Source of the DNA: an uncultured Prochlorococcus sp. | GTDB lineage: Bacteria; Cyanobacteriota; Cyanobacteriia; PCC-6307; Cyanobiaceae | Assembly (NCBI GenBank): GCA_902612005.1 | Contig: CACMCA010000004.1 | Location: forward strand, 58,220 to 122,219 | Direction: 5' to 3' | Length of the DNA: 64,000 nt | Shown: in pieces, positions 30,682 through 41,398 of the stretch | How positions within the stretch are numbered: position 1 is the first letter of the stretch | Layout: each line of letters starts with the position of its first letter | The notes under the pieces: generated by a model | Databases searched by the model: none | What the model saw: only the letters and a program-made list of their open reading frames with translations | What the model was told of the DNA's origin: nothing | Made by a program: the position numbers and the translations under genes

Positions 30682-32946
30682 ATGATCGAAACAAATCAAG
30701 CAGACTGGATTAAATCAGAAGCTATCAACCTAGAAAATTGTTGCAATGATAATCCATTAAAAATATTAGGTCCTCATTTTTATGAAGAACAATGGGTAAT
30801 TAGAGTATGGATGCCTGAAGCCGACGAAGTTAAAATAAATTTTAATAACAATACCTATAAGGCGGAAAGCATAAACCATAAATGGCTTTTTGAAGCTATT
30901 CTGCCTGAAAACCCGAATTCTAATTACGAAATAAATATTTCACGAGGAGGGATCACGCATACACAACATGATCCTTGGTCATATAGAGAAGAGTGGATGG
31001 GAGAAGTTGATAGACATCTTTTTGCAGAGGGTAATCATCATCATATTTGGGAAAAAATGGGAGCACATCTCATTGAAGAAAAGAATCAAAAAGGAGTCAT
31101 GTTTTGCATTTGGGCTCCAAATGCAAAATCAATCTCGATAATTGGAGATACAAATTCTTGGGATGGAAGACATCATCCAATGCAAAAAAGATTAGGGGGA
31201 ATTTGGGAACTATTCATGCCAACAATGCACGAGGGCGATAAATATAAATACGAAATAAGAACACAACAAGGTCATATTTATGAGAAAGCTGATCCATATG
31301 GTTTCCTTCATGAAATCAGACCTCAAAATGGTTCAATAGTTTCAAAATTGAAAAACTTTAATTGGAATGATAGTTCTTGGATTTCAAATAGAGATTCTTC
31401 TAGTCAAATTAACAAGCCAATTTCAGTTTATGAAATGCATTTAGGAAGTTGGCTACATGAATCAACAGATAATAAATATTTGGAGGACAATGGTGAACCA
31501 AGAGACCCAGTGCCTGCAGCCGATTTAAAACCTGGAACCAGATTATTAACTTATCCAGAATTAACCAAGAAACTCATTCCTTACGTAAAAGAGAGAGGAT
31601 TCACTCATATTGAACTAATGCCAATATCTGAACATCCTTTCGATGGTTCATGGGGATACCAAGTTACAGGCTGGTATGCACCAACAAGTAGATTTGGCAC
31701 CCCAAATGAATTTAGAGAGTTTGTAAATAAATGTCATGAAGAGGGTATAGGAGTAATTCTTGATTGGGTGCCTGGTCATTTTCCAAAAGATAAGCATGGT
31801 TTAGCATTTTTTGATGGTTGTCATCTTTATGAACATGGAGATTCACGCATAGGTGAACACAAAGAATGGGGGACCCTAATATTTAATTACAGCAGAAACG
31901 AAGTTAGAAATTTCCTAGTAGCCAACCTCGTTTATTGGTTTGAAGAGTTTCATATTGATGGCATAAGAGTAGATGCTGTAGCTTCAATGCTTTACAGAGA
32001 TTATTTACGTCCAGATGGAGAATGGATACCCAATGAAAATGGTGGTAATGAAAATATAGAAGCCGTTAAATTTCTTCAACAGGCTAATCATGTACTCTTC
32101 CAACATTTCCCAGGTGCACTTTCTATCGCTGAAGAATCAACAACCTGGCCAATGGTAACCAAACCAACTGACATGGGAGGGCTAGGATTTAACTTGAAAT
32201 GGAATATGGGATGGATGCACGATATGCTTGATTATTTTGAAATAGATCCTTGGTTTAGGCAATTCCATCAAAATAGTGTAACTTTCTCAATTACATATAA
32301 CTATACAGAGAACTTTATGCTTGCACTTAGTCATGATGAGGTTGTCCATGGGAAAAGTCATCTTTTGCATAAAATGCCAGGGGACGACTGGAAGAAATAT
32401 GCAAATACTCGAGCATTACTAACTTATATGTGGACCCACCCTGGTAAAAAAACGATATTTATGGGAATGGAATTTGGGCAAAGACAAGAATGGAATGTTT
32501 GGGATGATCTGCAGTGGGAGTTACTTGAATTTGAGCCTCATAAAGGTATCAGGAACTTGATTGATGACCTAAACGTTCTCTATAAAAATGAACCTGCATT
32601 ATGGAAAAATGATTTTGATCCTTATGGATTCCAATGGATTGATTGTAATGACAAATCTAATTCGGTTATAAGTTTCATGAGAAGAGAAAACCATACTAAT
32701 GAGTGGCTTGTCGTTGTTGCTAACTTTACACCTAATACTCATGGGTCATACAAAGTAGGTGTTCCTGTAGAAGGATTCTATAAAGAAATATTTAATTCAG
32801 ATGGCTCTAGATACGGGGGCAGTAACAAAGGAAATATGGGTGGTAAAGAAACTATAAATTACAATATTCATGATTATCAAAATGCTCTAGAACTTGCTTT
32901 GCCCCCATTAAGCGTTAGTATCTTCAAACATCAATCAAAAAAATAA
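30682..32946 (+). CDS. glgB: 1,4-alpha-glucan branching enzyme
   Basis: It forms the alpha-1,6 branches of glycogen. The 754 residues show an N-terminal carbohydrate-binding module (about 20-120), a second one (about 130-230, [16 protein letters not shown]), then the GH13 catalytic barrel. HLYEHGD and [15 protein letters not shown] mark the active site, with the nucleophile Asp431 and acid/base Glu484 in [18 protein letters not shown] gives the third carboxylate. The long N-terminal form is usual in cyanobacteria. Confidence 0.97.
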   Translation: MIETNQADWIKSEAINLENCCNDNPLKILGPHFYEEQWVIRVWMPEADEVKINFNNNTYKAESINHKWLFEAILPENPNSNYEINISRGGITHTQHDPWSYREEWMGEVDRHLFAEGNHHHIWEKMGAHLIEEKNQKGVMFCIWAPNAKSISIIGDTNSWDGRHHPMQKRLGGIWELFMPTMHEGDKYKYEIRTQQGHIYEKADPYGFLHEIRPQNGSIVSKLKNFNWNDSSWISNRDSSSQINKPISVYEMHLGSWLHESTDNKYLEDNGEPRDPVPAADLKPGTRLLTYPELTKKLIPYVKERGFTHIELMPISEHPFDGSWGYQVTGWYAPTSRFGTPNEFREFVNKCHEEGIGVILDWVPGHFPKDKHGLAFFDGCHLYEHGDSRIGEHKEWGTLIFNYSRNEVRNFLVANLVYWFEEFHIDGIRVDAVASMLYRDYLRPDGEWIPNENGGNENIEAVKFLQQANHVLFQHFPGALSIAEESTTWPMVTKPTDMGGLGFNLKWNMGWMHDMLDYFEIDPWFRQFHQNSVTFSITYNYTENFMLALSHDEVVHGKSHLLHKMPGDDWKKYANTRALLTYMWTHPGKKTIFMGMEFGQRQEWNVWDDLQWELLEFEPHKGIRNLIDDLNVLYKNEPALWKNDFDPYGFQWIDCNDKSNSVISFMRRENHTNEWLVVVANFTPNTHGSYKVGVPVEGFYKEIFNSDGSRYGGSNKGNMGGKETINYNIHDYQNALELALPPLSVSIFKHQSKK

Positions 32947-33062
32947 GAAGGCTCATTTAACTTAGTGCTTCATATAAATGTTCACATAACGCTTTTGCTC
33001 TGCTTTACATTGTAAGATTTTTAAGTTGGATTTTAATTTTTTTAAAAATATCGAATTGAAAA

Positions 33063-34103
33063 ATGGGTCAAGATTTACCACTACTACTTTCTGCCGCATT
33101 AGGTAAAAAAGTAAATAGGCCTCCAGTATGGATGATGAGGCAAGCAGGAAGATATATGAAAATCTATAGGGATTTAAGGGAGCGTTACCCAAGCTTTAGA
33201 GAGAGGTCTGAGAATCCAGAACTATCATATGAGATTTCAATGCAACCTTTTCATGCTTTCAAACCGGATGGTGTGATCCTTTTTTCAGATATTCTCACAC
33301 CTCTTCCTGGGATGGGAATAAATTTTGAAATAATAGAAAGTAAAGGTCCAATTATTGAGGACCCAATAAGAACCCTTAACCAGGTAGAAAATTTAAAAGA
33401 ATTAAATCCAAGTGAGAGTTTAGGTTTTGTTGGACAAGTTCTTACTTCACTAAAAAAAGATGTGAATAATAAGGCAACAGTTTTAGGTTTTGTTGGCGCA
33501 CCTTGGACTCTTGCTGCATATGTAGTTGAAGGTAAAAGCAGTAAAAATTATTCTTTAATAAAATCAATGGCTTTTAATGAACCAGATTTACTTCATAAAC
33601 TTCTTGATCATTTTGCAAAATCTATTGGTGAATATCTTAAGTATCAAATAAAATCTGGAGCGCAAGTAGTACAAATTTTTGATTCATGGGCAGGCCAACT
33701 AAGTCCAGAAGATTACGATATCTTTGCTGGGCCGTATCAAAAAAAAGTTATTGAAATTGTAAAATCGGAATACCCTGAAACACCGATAATTCTTTACATT
33801 TCAGGAAGTGCTGGGGTACTCGAAAGAATGGCAAAAACTGGAGTAGATATAATCTCATTAGACTGGACAGTAGATATTGAAGAGGCTTGTAAAAGAATCC
33901 CCAAGGGTATTGGAATTCAGGGTAATGTTGACCCAGGCATTTTATTCGGGAACAAAGAATCAATAAAAGAAAGGATAGATAATACTTTCCATAAAATTAA
34001 AGACAGAAAATATATTCTTAATTTAGGTCATGGGATTTTACCAGGGACTCCAGAAGAAAATGCTCAAACATTTTTTGAACATGGAAAAAAACTCACCTAC
34101 TAG
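33063..34103 (+). CDS. hemE: Uroporphyrinogen decarboxylase
   Basis: It removes four carboxyls from uroporphyrinogen III to give coproporphyrinogen III, on the route to both haem and chlorophyll. The 346 residues contain the conserved [13 protein letters not shown] motif (about 20-32) and the [16 protein letters not shown] block (about 140-155). Asp in [13 protein letters not shown] is the conserved catalytic Asp. The upstream gap of 116 bases after glgB holds no gene and must contain its control region; no clear promoter was seen in it. Confidence 0.97.
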   Translation: MGQDLPLLLSAALGKKVNRPPVWMMRQAGRYMKIYRDLRERYPSFRERSENPELSYEISMQPFHAFKPDGVILFSDILTPLPGMGINFEIIESKGPIIEDPIRTLNQVENLKELNPSESLGFVGQVLTSLKKDVNNKATVLGFVGAPWTLAAYVVEGKSSKNYSLIKSMAFNEPDLLHKLLDHFAKSIGEYLKYQIKSGAQVVQIFDSWAGQLSPEDYDIFAGPYQKKVIEIVKSEYPETPIILYISGSAGVLERMAKTGVDIISLDWTVDIEEACKRIPKGIGIQGNVDPGILFGNKESIKERIDNTFHKIKDRKYILNLGHGILPGTPEENAQTFFEHGKKLTY

Positions 34104-34111
34104 TCAAAATC

Positions 34112-35095
34112 TTGACATATAAAAACTTATTAATCACAGGTGCGAATGGATGTGTTGGCCAATATTTAGTTGATTGGTTTTTAAAAAACACAAAATTCAG
34201 GCTTTATCTCATGGTAAGAGACAAAACTAAGTTACCAATTTCTGTTCAAGAAAATAAAAAAGTCAAGTTAATGGTGTGCGATATCAGGGAATCGAATAGG
34301 TATAAAAAGGAAATTAGGCAAATTAATTACCTAATACATACTGCTACAGCTTGGGGAGATCCAAAAAGAGCTTATGAAGTAAATATTAAAGCTTTTGAAG
34401 AATTACTAGAAATGCTTGATATTGAAAAGTTAGAAAAGATTATTTATTTTTCAACAGCTAGTATTCTTGATACCCAAACAGAATTAATGAGGGAATCATT
34501 GATTTATGGAACAGAGTACATTCAAACAAAATATGAATGTTTCCAGAGACTTAGAGAAAGCTCATTTGCGGAAAAAACATTCGCTGTTTTCCCTACATTG
34601 GTTTTTGGAGGGAATCTTGGAAAAAAAAGTAAATATCCTGTGAGTTATTTAACTAGTGGATTGAAAGAAATTGGGAAATGGCTTTGGTTAGCAAGATTTT
34701 TAAAACTCGATTCTAAATTTCACTTTATACACGCAAACGATATCGCCCAGATTTGCGGGTTTCTAATTAAAAATCATAAAGAAGAGCAATACAAAGGCTT
34801 TAGAAAATTTGTGCTAGGTCAAAAATTCATTTCAATTGATGATGCCATAATTACACTTTTAAAGAAACATAATATGAGGAGATTTTTTGCAATACCGCTT
34901 ACAAAAAAAATTCTAAAAATATTATTAAGAATTCTCCCCATCCAAACCACTCCTTGGGATAGCTTCAGTATCAAAAAATATGACTTTAATCATGTCCCCA
35001 TAACTAATCCTGAGACTTTTAAACTTAAAAGTTATGCCAAGTCACTGAATGATATTTTAAGGTTATCAAAGTTACCAAGCTGTAATAACAATTAA
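34112..35095 (+). CDS. NAD-dependent epimerase/dehydratase-family protein (extended SDR)
   Basis: A 327-residue Rossmann-fold protein with the NAD-binding motif TGANGCVGQYL at about 9-19. Downstream signatures are HTATAWGDP, YFSTASILD and the region IYGTEYIQTKYECFQ, where Tyr and Lys would form the YxxxK catalytic pair (Y-I-Q-T-K). The C-terminal part is basic. The start codon is TTG, eight bases after hemE. The substrate is unknown; it may be a sugar or an isoprenoid. Confidence 0.75.
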   Translation: MTYKNLLITGANGCVGQYLVDWFLKNTKFRLYLMVRDKTKLPISVQENKKVKLMVCDIRESNRYKKEIRQINYLIHTATAWGDPKRAYEVNIKAFEELLEMLDIEKLEKIIYFSTASILDTQTELMRESLIYGTEYIQTKYECFQRLRESSFAEKTFAVFPTLVFGGNLGKKSKYPVSYLTSGLKEIGKWLWLARFLKLDSKFHFIHANDIAQICGFLIKNHKEEQYKGFRKFVLGQKFISIDDAIITLLKKHNMRRFFAIPLTKKILKILLRILPIQTTPWDSFSIKKYDFNHVPITNPETFKLKSYAKSLNDILRLSKLPSCNNN

Positions 35096-35156
35096 AATTC
35101 TCGCGGTTAGGTTACCAAAGCCTTGTAATATGTATAGATAAGAAAATTTTTCTATT

Positions 35157-35507
35157 ATGTTACGTTCAATTTTTGCAGGGTTATTTGCAATAGTTTTAAC
35201 TCTAGGTCTAGGTATTTCATCAGTTTCAGCTAAGACTGTTGAAGTTAAACTTGGAACAGATGCTGGAATGCTTGCATTTGAACCAAGTACAGTAACCATT
35301 AGTGCTGGTGATACAGTTAAATTCGTCAATAATAAACTTGCCCCTCACAATGCTGTTTTTGATGGACATGAGGAATTAAGCCACGCAGATCTAGCTTTTG
35401 CTCCAGGAGAGTCTTGGGAAGAAACATTTGATACTGCTGGAACTTATGATTACTATTGCGAGCCACACAGAGGCGCTGGAATGGTAGGTAAAGTTATTGT
35501 TGAATAA
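35157..35507 (+). CDS. petE: Plastocyanin
   Basis: A blue-copper lumenal protein that carries electrons from cytochrome b6f to photosystem I. A signal peptide runs to about residue 25 (SVSA-K). The copper ligands are His64 in LAPHNAV, Cys101, His104 and Met109 in [11 protein letters not shown]. The length of 116 with the leader is normal. It has its own 61-base upstream gap after the epimerase gene, which holds a TATAGA-like -10 element (low confidence). Copper regulation was not recognised. Confidence 0.97.
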   Translation: MLRSIFAGLFAIVLTLGLGISSVSAKTVEVKLGTDAGMLAFEPSTVTISAGDTVKFVNNKLAPHNAVFDGHEELSHADLAFAPGESWEETFDTAGTYDYYCEPHRGAGMVGKVIVE

Positions 35508-35573
35508 ATCTTCTAAATAGTTAAACACTCTTTTGACTTAATATTTATTACTGTCATACCCAAAATTTGATTG

Positions 35574-38156
35574 ATGAAAATAGTTCCAAGCGAATTCTCA
35601 AATTCTGCTTGGAACTGTTTTATTTTTTCCAAAGAAATTGCTTATAAAAATTATCAACAAAATGTAGACTCTGATAATTTATTATTAGCTCTTATAAAAG
35701 ATGACAATATTACAAAAAAGATTTTTAAAAAAAATAATGTAAATCTAAAAGATCTTGAAAGCGAAATAATTTCTTCATTAAATGCGAAGGCAAAAATGAA
35801 AAATAGACAAGATAATTTATATATAGGTGATACTCTTCACAAAATATTTTTGAAGGCGAATGATATAAAAAATACTTTAAATGATGTAGTGATATCAACA
35901 GAACACTTAGTTTACGGTTTCACTTATGATGATAAATATGGATTTCAAATTTTAAATCAAAAAGGTATTCCAGAATTTCTTGAAATTATAAAGAAAATGA
36001 AGTCAGATCCGGCAGTAAAAAATGAATTTAATAGTTCTAATGAGTCTTTAGAAAAATATGGTATTGATCTAACTCAATCTGCACGAGATGGGATTTTAGA
36101 CCCTGTTATTGGTAGGGATGAAGAGATTAGAAGAACAATTCAAATATTGAGTAGAAGAACAAAAAATAATCCAGTTCTTATTGGAGAACCTGGGGTTGGA
36201 AAAACAGCCATTGTAGAAGGGTTAGCTCAAAGAATTATTAATGGCGATGTACCTTCTGCGCTACAAGATAGGAAACTAATTTCATTAGATATGGGTTCAC
36301 TTTTAGCTGGAGCAAAATATCGTGGAGAATTTGAAGAAAGAATAAAAAATATTCTAAAAAAAGTGAAAGAATCAGACGGTAAGATTATTCTTTTTATTGA
36401 TGAAATTCATACGGTAGTTGGTGCAGGCGCTAGTGGAGGTTCTTTAGATGCAAGCAATCTATTAAAACCAATGCTTGCGAGAGGAGAACTTAGATGTATT
36501 GGTGCTACAACTATTAATGAACATAAACAAAATATAGAAAAAGATCCTGCTTTAGAACGAAGATTTCAAAAGATAAAAGTTGATGCTCCTTCAATAGATG
36601 ATACTGTATCAATCTTAAGAGGATTGAGAGAAAGATACGAAGTTCATCATAGTGTGAGAATTTCTGATAATGCTTTAGTTGCGGCTGCAACCCTTAGCGA
36701 AAGATATATTAACGATAGATTTCTTCCTGATAAAGCAATAGATCTAATCGATGAAGCAGCCTCAAGATTGAATATGGTTATAACTTCCAAACCTGAAGAA
36801 ATTGATGAAATTGATCGAAAAGTTCTACAGTTTGAAATGGAAAAATTATCTTTAAAAAGAGAAACGGATTATTTTTCTATAGAAAGATTAAAAAAAATCA
36901 ATAATGAACTTATATCCCTTAAAGATAAACAGGCAGAATTAGGCGCTCAATGGAAAAAAGAAAAAGATGAAATTGATGAGATTAGCACGATAAAAGAAGA
37001 AATTGAATCGGTTCAATTGCAAATAGATCAAGCCAAAAGGGGTTTTGACCTCAACAAAGCAGCAGAATTAGAATTTGGAACTTTAAATTCTTTGCAAAAA
37101 AAATTGAAAGAAAAAAGTGAGTCCCTAGTAAATTCCCAAAAAAATGGCGATACAAGTCTTTTGAGACAAGAGGTGACTTTTGATGATATTGCTGAAGTTG
37201 TCTCAAAGTGGACCTCTATTCCAGTAAAGAACTTAAACCAGTCAGAAAAAGATAAACTCTTGAGCCTCGAGTCAATCCTAAAAGAAAAAATTATTGGTCA
37301 AGATAGTGCAATTAGGGCAGTTGCAGATTCCATTAAGAGATCAAGGACTGGTCTAAATGATCCAAGCAAGCCATTAGCCAGTTTTCTCTTTTTAGGTCCA
37401 ACTGGTGTAGGAAAAACAGAGCTAAGTAAAGTAACAGCCAAAATAATATTCGATTCAAATTCTTCAATTACAAGACTGGATATGTCTGAATATATGGAAA
37501 AGCATTCAGTGAGCAAAATTATAGGTGCGCCTCCTGGATATTTAGGTTTCGAATCAGGCGGTCAACTAACTGAAGCTGTACGCAAAAATCCTTATTCATT
37601 AATACTCCTAGATGAAATAGAGAAAGCTCACAAAGATATTTTAGATATTCTCTTACAGGTTCTTGATGATGGAATCATCACTGATGGTCAAGGTCGTACA
37701 ATCAATTTCAAAAATTCAATCATTGTTCTCACAAGTAATTTAGGAAGTCAATCAATAAATGATTTATCAGTGAGAAAAGAAGATACAAATGAAATTAAAA
37801 AAGTTGTAGATAATGAAATTAAAAAATTTTTCAAGCCTGAGTTTTTAAATCGACTTGATGAAATAGTTATTTTTAATAATTTAGAATTAAATGACATAAA
37901 AGAAATTGCGAAAATCCAGCTTCAACATTTAGAAAAAAGACTTAACAAAAAAAACTTAAAATTCAAAATTACGGATGAAGTAATTAACCAACTTGTAGAA
38001 AATAGTTTCGATCATGCCTATGGTGCAAGGCCTTTAAAAAGAATTATTCAAAAACAAATTGAGACAAAAATTTCAAATAATATATTGAATAATCATTACC
38101 TTAATAAAGACGAGATTAATATTTATCTGATTAATGGAGAAATAAATGTTGATTAA
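35574..38156 (+). CDS. clpB: ClpB-type ATP-dependent disaggregase
   Basis: A hexameric AAA+ chaperone that resolubilises aggregates with DnaK. The ATG at 35574 gives 860 residues (the TTG three bases upstream is less likely). In order: an N domain (about 1-150), AAA-1 with GEPGVGKT near residue 205 and ERRFQK arginine finger, a coiled-coil M domain (about 405-520), AAA-2 with GPTGVGKT near 608 and DEIEKAH, and the pore loop GAPPGYLGF. The N domain is divergent from the usual ClpB. It may be one of several ClpB paralogues. Confidence 0.92.
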   Translation: MKIVPSEFSNSAWNCFIFSKEIAYKNYQQNVDSDNLLLALIKDDNITKKIFKKNNVNLKDLESEIISSLNAKAKMKNRQDNLYIGDTLHKIFLKANDIKNTLNDVVISTEHLVYGFTYDDKYGFQILNQKGIPEFLEIIKKMKSDPAVKNEFNSSNESLEKYGIDLTQSARDGILDPVIGRDEEIRRTIQILSRRTKNNPVLIGEPGVGKTAIVEGLAQRIINGDVPSALQDRKLISLDMGSLLAGAKYRGEFEERIKNILKKVKESDGKIILFIDEIHTVVGAGASGGSLDASNLLKPMLARGELRCIGATTINEHKQNIEKDPALERRFQKIKVDAPSIDDTVSILRGLRERYEVHHSVRISDNALVAAATLSERYINDRFLPDKAIDLIDEAASRLNMVITSKPEEIDEIDRKVLQFEMEKLSLKRETDYFSIERLKKINNELISLKDKQAELGAQWKKEKDEIDEISTIKEEIESVQLQIDQAKRGFDLNKAAELEFGTLNSLQKKLKEKSESLVNSQKNGDTSLLRQEVTFDDIAEVVSKWTSIPVKNLNQSEKDKLLSLESILKEKIIGQDSAIRAVADSIKRSRTGLNDPSKPLASFLFLGPTGVGKTELSKVTAKIIFDSNSSITRLDMSEYMEKHSVSKIIGAPPGYLGFESGGQLTEAVRKNPYSLILLDEIEKAHKDILDILLQVLDDGIITDGQGRTINFKNSIIVLTSNLGSQSINDLSVRKEDTNEIKKVVDNEIKKFFKPEFLNRLDEIVIFNNLELNDIKEIAKIQLQHLEKRLNKKNLKFKITDEVINQLVENSFDHAYGARPLKRIIQKQIETKISNNILNNHYLNKDEINIYLINGEINVD

Positions 38157-38204
38157 ATATCTAATTAAAGAATCCTATATGACTTTAAAATTAACAACTT
38201 TAAA

Positions 38205-38675
38205 CTAAGATTTGAACCAATCAGGAATTTCCTCATAACTTGCTTTATTAGATTTATTTTCTTTTGATTCTGTTTTCCAACAACATGTTCTGCCCTTATC
38301 CTTATCCTGTAAGTATTCATTAGCCCATCTCCAAATTAATTTAGAGGTGAACTCCATTCCCACATTATCCATAATTCTCAGATCTAAAGCATCTAAGTCA
38401 TGTAATTTTTCCCAGTAATTCAGCAAAGGGTCATCTTTATTTATTAGAAAAGTATGGTCAAATTGCTCCTTCAGTCTATTTTCTAGGGGCTTTAGACTTG
38501 AAAAATCGACAACAAAACCATTAAGGTCTAATTTTTTTGCAGTGAACCAAAAGGTGAATGATCTTGAATATCCATGCACAAATCTGCAGTGGCCTTCATG
38601 ACGCCATTGCCTATGAGAACAGGGAAAATCCTCGTAACTTTTACTGCATGAAAATTTCAGAGAATGAAGATACAT
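38205..38675 (-). CDS. 6-pyruvoyl-tetrahydropterin synthase / QueD-like protein
   Basis: A 156-residue protein of the T-fold PTPS/QueD family. The His-rich opening FPCSHRQWRHEGHCRFVHGYS (residues 17-37 by parts) carries Cys30, His34 and a Tyr at 36 where the family's HGH motif has its second His. Asp-His in FDHTFL and a glutamate in VGMEFTS fit the core. The C-terminal tail is charged and not conserved. It could make 6-carboxytetrahydropterin (queuosine pathway) or a tetrahydropterin, but the changed motif makes the reaction uncertain. ATG at 38675 is preferred to the TTG just before it. Confidence 0.7.
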   Translation of the reverse strand: MYLHSLKFSCSKSYEDFPCSHRQWRHEGHCRFVHGYSRSFTFWFTAKKLDLNGFVVDFSSLKPLENRLKEQFDHTFLINKDDPLLNYWEKLHDLDALDLRIMDNVGMEFTSKLIWRWANEYLQDKDKGRTCCWKTESKENKSNKASYEEIPDWFKS

Positions 38676-38737
38676 CAATTAACTGTTAGGATAATTTTGA
38701 TAAGACACAATGAATAGGATTTAACATAACAAACATA

Positions 38738-39397
38738 ATGACTTATTCAACTAATTTTTCGATAGAAGATCTACGCTTTGATAATTATGGTTTAATCCCT
38801 GCAATAGCACAAGATTGGCTGGACGGATCAATTCTTATGCTTGCTTGGATGAACAAAGAATCATTAAAAATGACACTTGAAACCAAAAACGTTCATTACT
38901 GGAGTAGATCTAGATCCGAAATCTGGAGAAAAGGAGCTACTAGTGGAAGTACCCAAATACTTAAGGAGATAAGATTCGACTGCGATAATGATGCTCTAAT
39001 CCTTTTGATTCAACAAAATGGTTCAGGTGCATGTCACACTGGGGAAAAAAGTTGTTTTTTCAACGAAATCCAAATTAATAAAAGTGATAAAAAAGAGAAA
39101 AAAACAACTCCCTTCTCAAATATTTGCTCAGAATTATTCAATATAATTAACGAAAGATCAATAAATCCATCAGAAAAAAGTTATACAAATCATTTATTAA
39201 CAAAAGGCAGTAATACTATTTTGAAAAAAATAGGTGAGGAATCTGCAGAATTTATAATGGCTTGCAAAGATAATGATAAAAATTCAATCTCAAATGAAGC
39301 TGCTGATATAATTTATCATCTGCAAGTAGCCCTTAAGCATAAAGGCGTTGACTGGAGAGATGTACTTGCTATTCTAGAATCAAGAAGAAAAAATTAA
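38738..39397 (+). CDS. hisIE: Bifunctional phosphoribosyl-AMP cyclohydrolase / phosphoribosyl-ATP pyrophosphatase
   Basis: A fusion of HisI and HisE, steps 3 and 2 of histidine synthesis. HisI (about 1-115) has the metal-binding DCDNDALILL at 81-90 with Cys82, plus Cys99, His100 and Cys106 in ACHTGEKSC. HisE (about 125-215) has GEESAEFIMACK and NEAADIIYHLQVAL. The fusion length of 219 is standard. It is divergent from the PTPS-like gene and separated from the sigma factor by 152 AT-rich bases. Confidence 0.96.
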   Translation: MTYSTNFSIEDLRFDNYGLIPAIAQDWLDGSILMLAWMNKESLKMTLETKNVHYWSRSRSEIWRKGATSGSTQILKEIRFDCDNDALILLIQQNGSGACHTGEKSCFFNEIQINKSDKKEKKTTPFSNICSELFNIINERSINPSEKSYTNHLLTKGSNTILKKIGEESAEFIMACKDNDKNSISNEAADIIYHLQVALKHKGVDWRDVLAILESRRKN

Positions 39398-39445
39398 AAT
39401 TTATAATTTATAATATTTTTTGCCTAAAAATCTGAAAAAAATGTA

Positions 39446-39490
39446 AATTAATTAATTAATAATTATTAATTAATTATTAATTAATTATTA
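39446..39490. repeat. AT-only tandem repeat upstream of the sigma factor
   Basis: Forty-five bases made only of A and T, with an 11-base unit (ATTATTAATTA) repeated about two and a half times after a run of TTAA steps. It lies between hisIE and the sigma factor gene. Such tracts can bend DNA or act as an UP-like element, or vary in length by slippage. No protein-coding potential. Confidence 0.7.
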
Positions 39491-39511
39491 CATGTATGGC
39501 TTATTACTGAA

Positions 39512-39539
39512 TTGACTATAAGTTGAATATATCGATAAT
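39512..39539 (+). promoter_or_regulatory. Candidate promoter for the sigma factor gene
   Basis: TTGACT (39512-39517) and GATAAT (39534-39539), spacer 16 bases, match the general -35/-10 pattern. Transcription would start near 39546, only a few bases before the GTG at 39550, so the mRNA would be almost leaderless. Either the real promoter lies further upstream, or the start codon is further downstream. An in-frame ATG exists about 24 codons in. Confidence 0.35.
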
Positions 39540-39549
39540 GAGGTAAATC

Positions 39550-40473
39550 GTGAGTTCATTAAGCGATTTTCTTGGTGAAATAGGTCGTCATCAACTTTTG
39601 ACTCCTGAAAGAGAACTCACAATGGGTAGAAAAGTCCAAGAAATGGTTGTGCTTGTTAATAGATGTCAAGAGGCAGGAGGGAAAGGGCCTGCTTGTGAAT
39701 ATTCCGAAGCCGAAAGAAAAAAAATCAAAATTGGTGAAAAGGCTAAAAACGAGATGATAACAGCCAACCTAAGATTAGTTGTCAACCTTGCTAAGAGATA
39801 CCAAGGAAAAGGATTAGAATTGTTGGACTTAATTCAAGAGGGGACATTAGGTCTTACAAGGGCCGTTGAAAAATATGATCCATCTAGAGGACATAGATTT
39901 TCTACATATGCTTATTGGTGGATTAGGCAGGGTTTAAATAGAGCATTGTCAACTCAAAGTAGAACAATAAGGATCCCTGTTAACATTAATGAAAAACTTA
40001 CAAAACTAAGATCTGCGAAATCAAAGCTTATGCAACTTAAGGGTATTCCACCCAGTAGTGATGAGCTAGCTGAAGAAATGAAAATAACCAAAGAGGAGAT
40101 TGACGAACTCCTTTCTTGTGAATTGAGAAGCATCACTGTTAGTCTCCAAGGAACTGTTAAATCAAAATCAGATCCTTCTGAGTTAGTTGATATTCTTCCA
40201 AGTGATCAGACCCCCCCAATGGAATTAGCTGAATTAGCAGAAAGAACAGCCTCTGCGTGGAAGTTGTTAGATAAAGCAAATTTAACTGAGAAAGAAAGAA
40301 AGATAGTAAGCCTAAGATTTGGTTTAGACGGCTCAAATGAATGGAGAACTTTAGCTGAAGTTGCAAGACATATGAGTTGTAGCAGGGAATATTGCCGACA
40401 AGTTGTTCAACGAGCCTTAAGAAAACTCAGAAAAGCAGGAATACAGAATGGATTAGTTGATAGTATTAGCTAA
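39550..40473 (+). CDS. RpoD-like group 2 sigma factor
   Basis: A primary-like, non-essential sigma-70 factor of 307 residues that lacks region 1.1. Region 1.2 is SDFLGEIGRHQLLT, region 2 has NLRLVVNLAKRYQGKGLELLDLIQEGTLG and RFSTYAYWWIRQ (-10 recognition), and region 4 ends in a helix-turn-helix (TLAEVARHMSCSREYCRQVVQRALRKLR, described here by its span of about 265-292). The start used is GTG at 39550. It could serve stress or light-dependent transcription, but which sigma it is (SigB-E type) cannot be told here. Confidence 0.93.
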   Translation: MSSLSDFLGEIGRHQLLTPERELTMGRKVQEMVVLVNRCQEAGGKGPACEYSEAERKKIKIGEKAKNEMITANLRLVVNLAKRYQGKGLELLDLIQEGTLGLTRAVEKYDPSRGHRFSTYAYWWIRQGLNRALSTQSRTIRIPVNINEKLTKLRSAKSKLMQLKGIPPSSDELAEEMKITKEEIDELLSCELRSITVSLQGTVKSKSDPSELVDILPSDQTPPMELAELAERTASAWKLLDKANLTEKERKIVSLRFGLDGSNEWRTLAEVARHMSCSREYCRQVVQRALRKLRKAGIQNGLVDSIS

Positions 40474-40509
40474 AATTCCATTAAAAATATATAAATTTCA
40501 TTTATAAGG

Positions 40510-40878
40510 ATGAAAGATAATTACAAAACCCAAGAAAAAATTTATGATGCCGAAGTTTTAGAGAGTTCAACGTTTGATGAAAATATCATTATCAAGATTC
40601 TTATTAAAGCAGGAAGAACAATTGCCAAGCCTGCCTTAGAAGTTTTGGAGATGGCTTTAGATCCTTATACTCCAGCTCAAGTAAGAGTTTCATTAATGGC
40701 TGCGCTAGCCTATTTAATTATGCCATTTGATCTTTTCCCAGACTTTATGCCTTTAGTTGGTTTTAGTGATGATTTTGTAGCCCTCACAGCAGTACTCAGT
40801 ATATGGAGCAAATACATGAATCCTTCAATAAGAGCAAGAGCAGAGAAAAAACTTAATAAGTTATTTCCGTTTTATTGA
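40510..40878 (+). CDS. DUF1232 (YkvA-like) membrane protein
   Basis: A 122-residue protein with two hydrophobic segments (about 67-80 and 85-100). The block YTPAQVRVSLMAALAYLIMPFDLFPDF (about 56-82, with PFDLFPD) is the core of the DUF1232/YkvA family. The function is unknown. It follows the sigma factor gene with 36 bases between, and the next gene begins right after its stop, so the three may be one transcription unit. Confidence 0.8.
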   Translation: MKDNYKTQEKIYDAEVLESSTFDENIIIKILIKAGRTIAKPALEVLEMALDPYTPAQVRVSLMAALAYLIMPFDLFPDFMPLVGFSDDFVALTAVLSIWSKYMNPSIRARAEKKLNKLFPFY

Positions 40879-41202
40879 ATGAGTAAATTATCTACACAGG
40901 AAGAGAAAGAACTCATCTCCTTTATTAAAGATTGGTTAAAATCTCATGGATTTTCCCAAAAAGACTTGGGGAATGAATTAAACATTAAATCGAGCAGAAC
41001 CTCCGAGATCATTCTCAAAATCAAAGAATTATATAAAAAAGGCGGCATGTTCAATATTGCCAAAAATTTCATAAAGATTGAGCAAAAATGGTTAAATAAT
41101 ATCAAGAACGATTATCAAGAAACAAAACAAACAGCGCCATATAATCAATTAGATATAATCGATTCATTAGTAGATCAGATAAATCAAGATACAAGTGAAT
41201 AA
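40879..41202 (+). CDS. Small protein with a possible helix-turn-helix, unknown
   Basis: 107 residues, with ATG directly abutting the DUF1232 stop (TGA|ATG), which suggests translational coupling. Residues 12-55 (FIKDWLKSHGFSQKDLGNELNIKSSRTSEIILKIKEL) look like a helix-turn-helix with FSQKDLGNELNI as the first helices. The rest is helical and charged. A DNA-binding role is inference, and no named family is recognised. It lies downstream of a sigma factor and could be regulatory. A non-coding AT-rich gap of 196 bases follows. Confidence 0.6.
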   Translation: MSKLSTQEEKELISFIKDWLKSHGFSQKDLGNELNIKSSRTSEIILKIKELYKKGGMFNIAKNFIKIEQKWLNNIKNDYQETKQTAPYNQLDIIDSLVDQINQDTSE

Positions 41203-41398
41203 ATATTATTTAAAATATTATATTTTTAGTTAAAAATAATATAACCTCATTAAAACTAACCTTTAAATAAATATCGTTTTAACTACTAAATATGATAAAT
41301 AGTTAAATAATTAAATCAAAATTATTATGCATTTTCATTAAAATTAATTCTTATTCAATTAATAGTTAATAATTACTAAATTTTTTCGTAAATCATAT

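Noticed and set aside
35072..35329. A minus-strand open frame over petE
   Set aside because: It is antisense to plastocyanin, whose signal peptide and copper ligands are clear.
39446..39490. A CRISPR-like array
   Set aside because: The unit is 11 bases, AT-only, and has no spacers, so it is a simple tandem repeat.
41203..41398. A small gene or RNA in the AT-rich gap after the helix-turn-helix-like gene
   Set aside because: No open frame with a ribosome-binding site and no clear folded RNA was seen; only weak AT stems.
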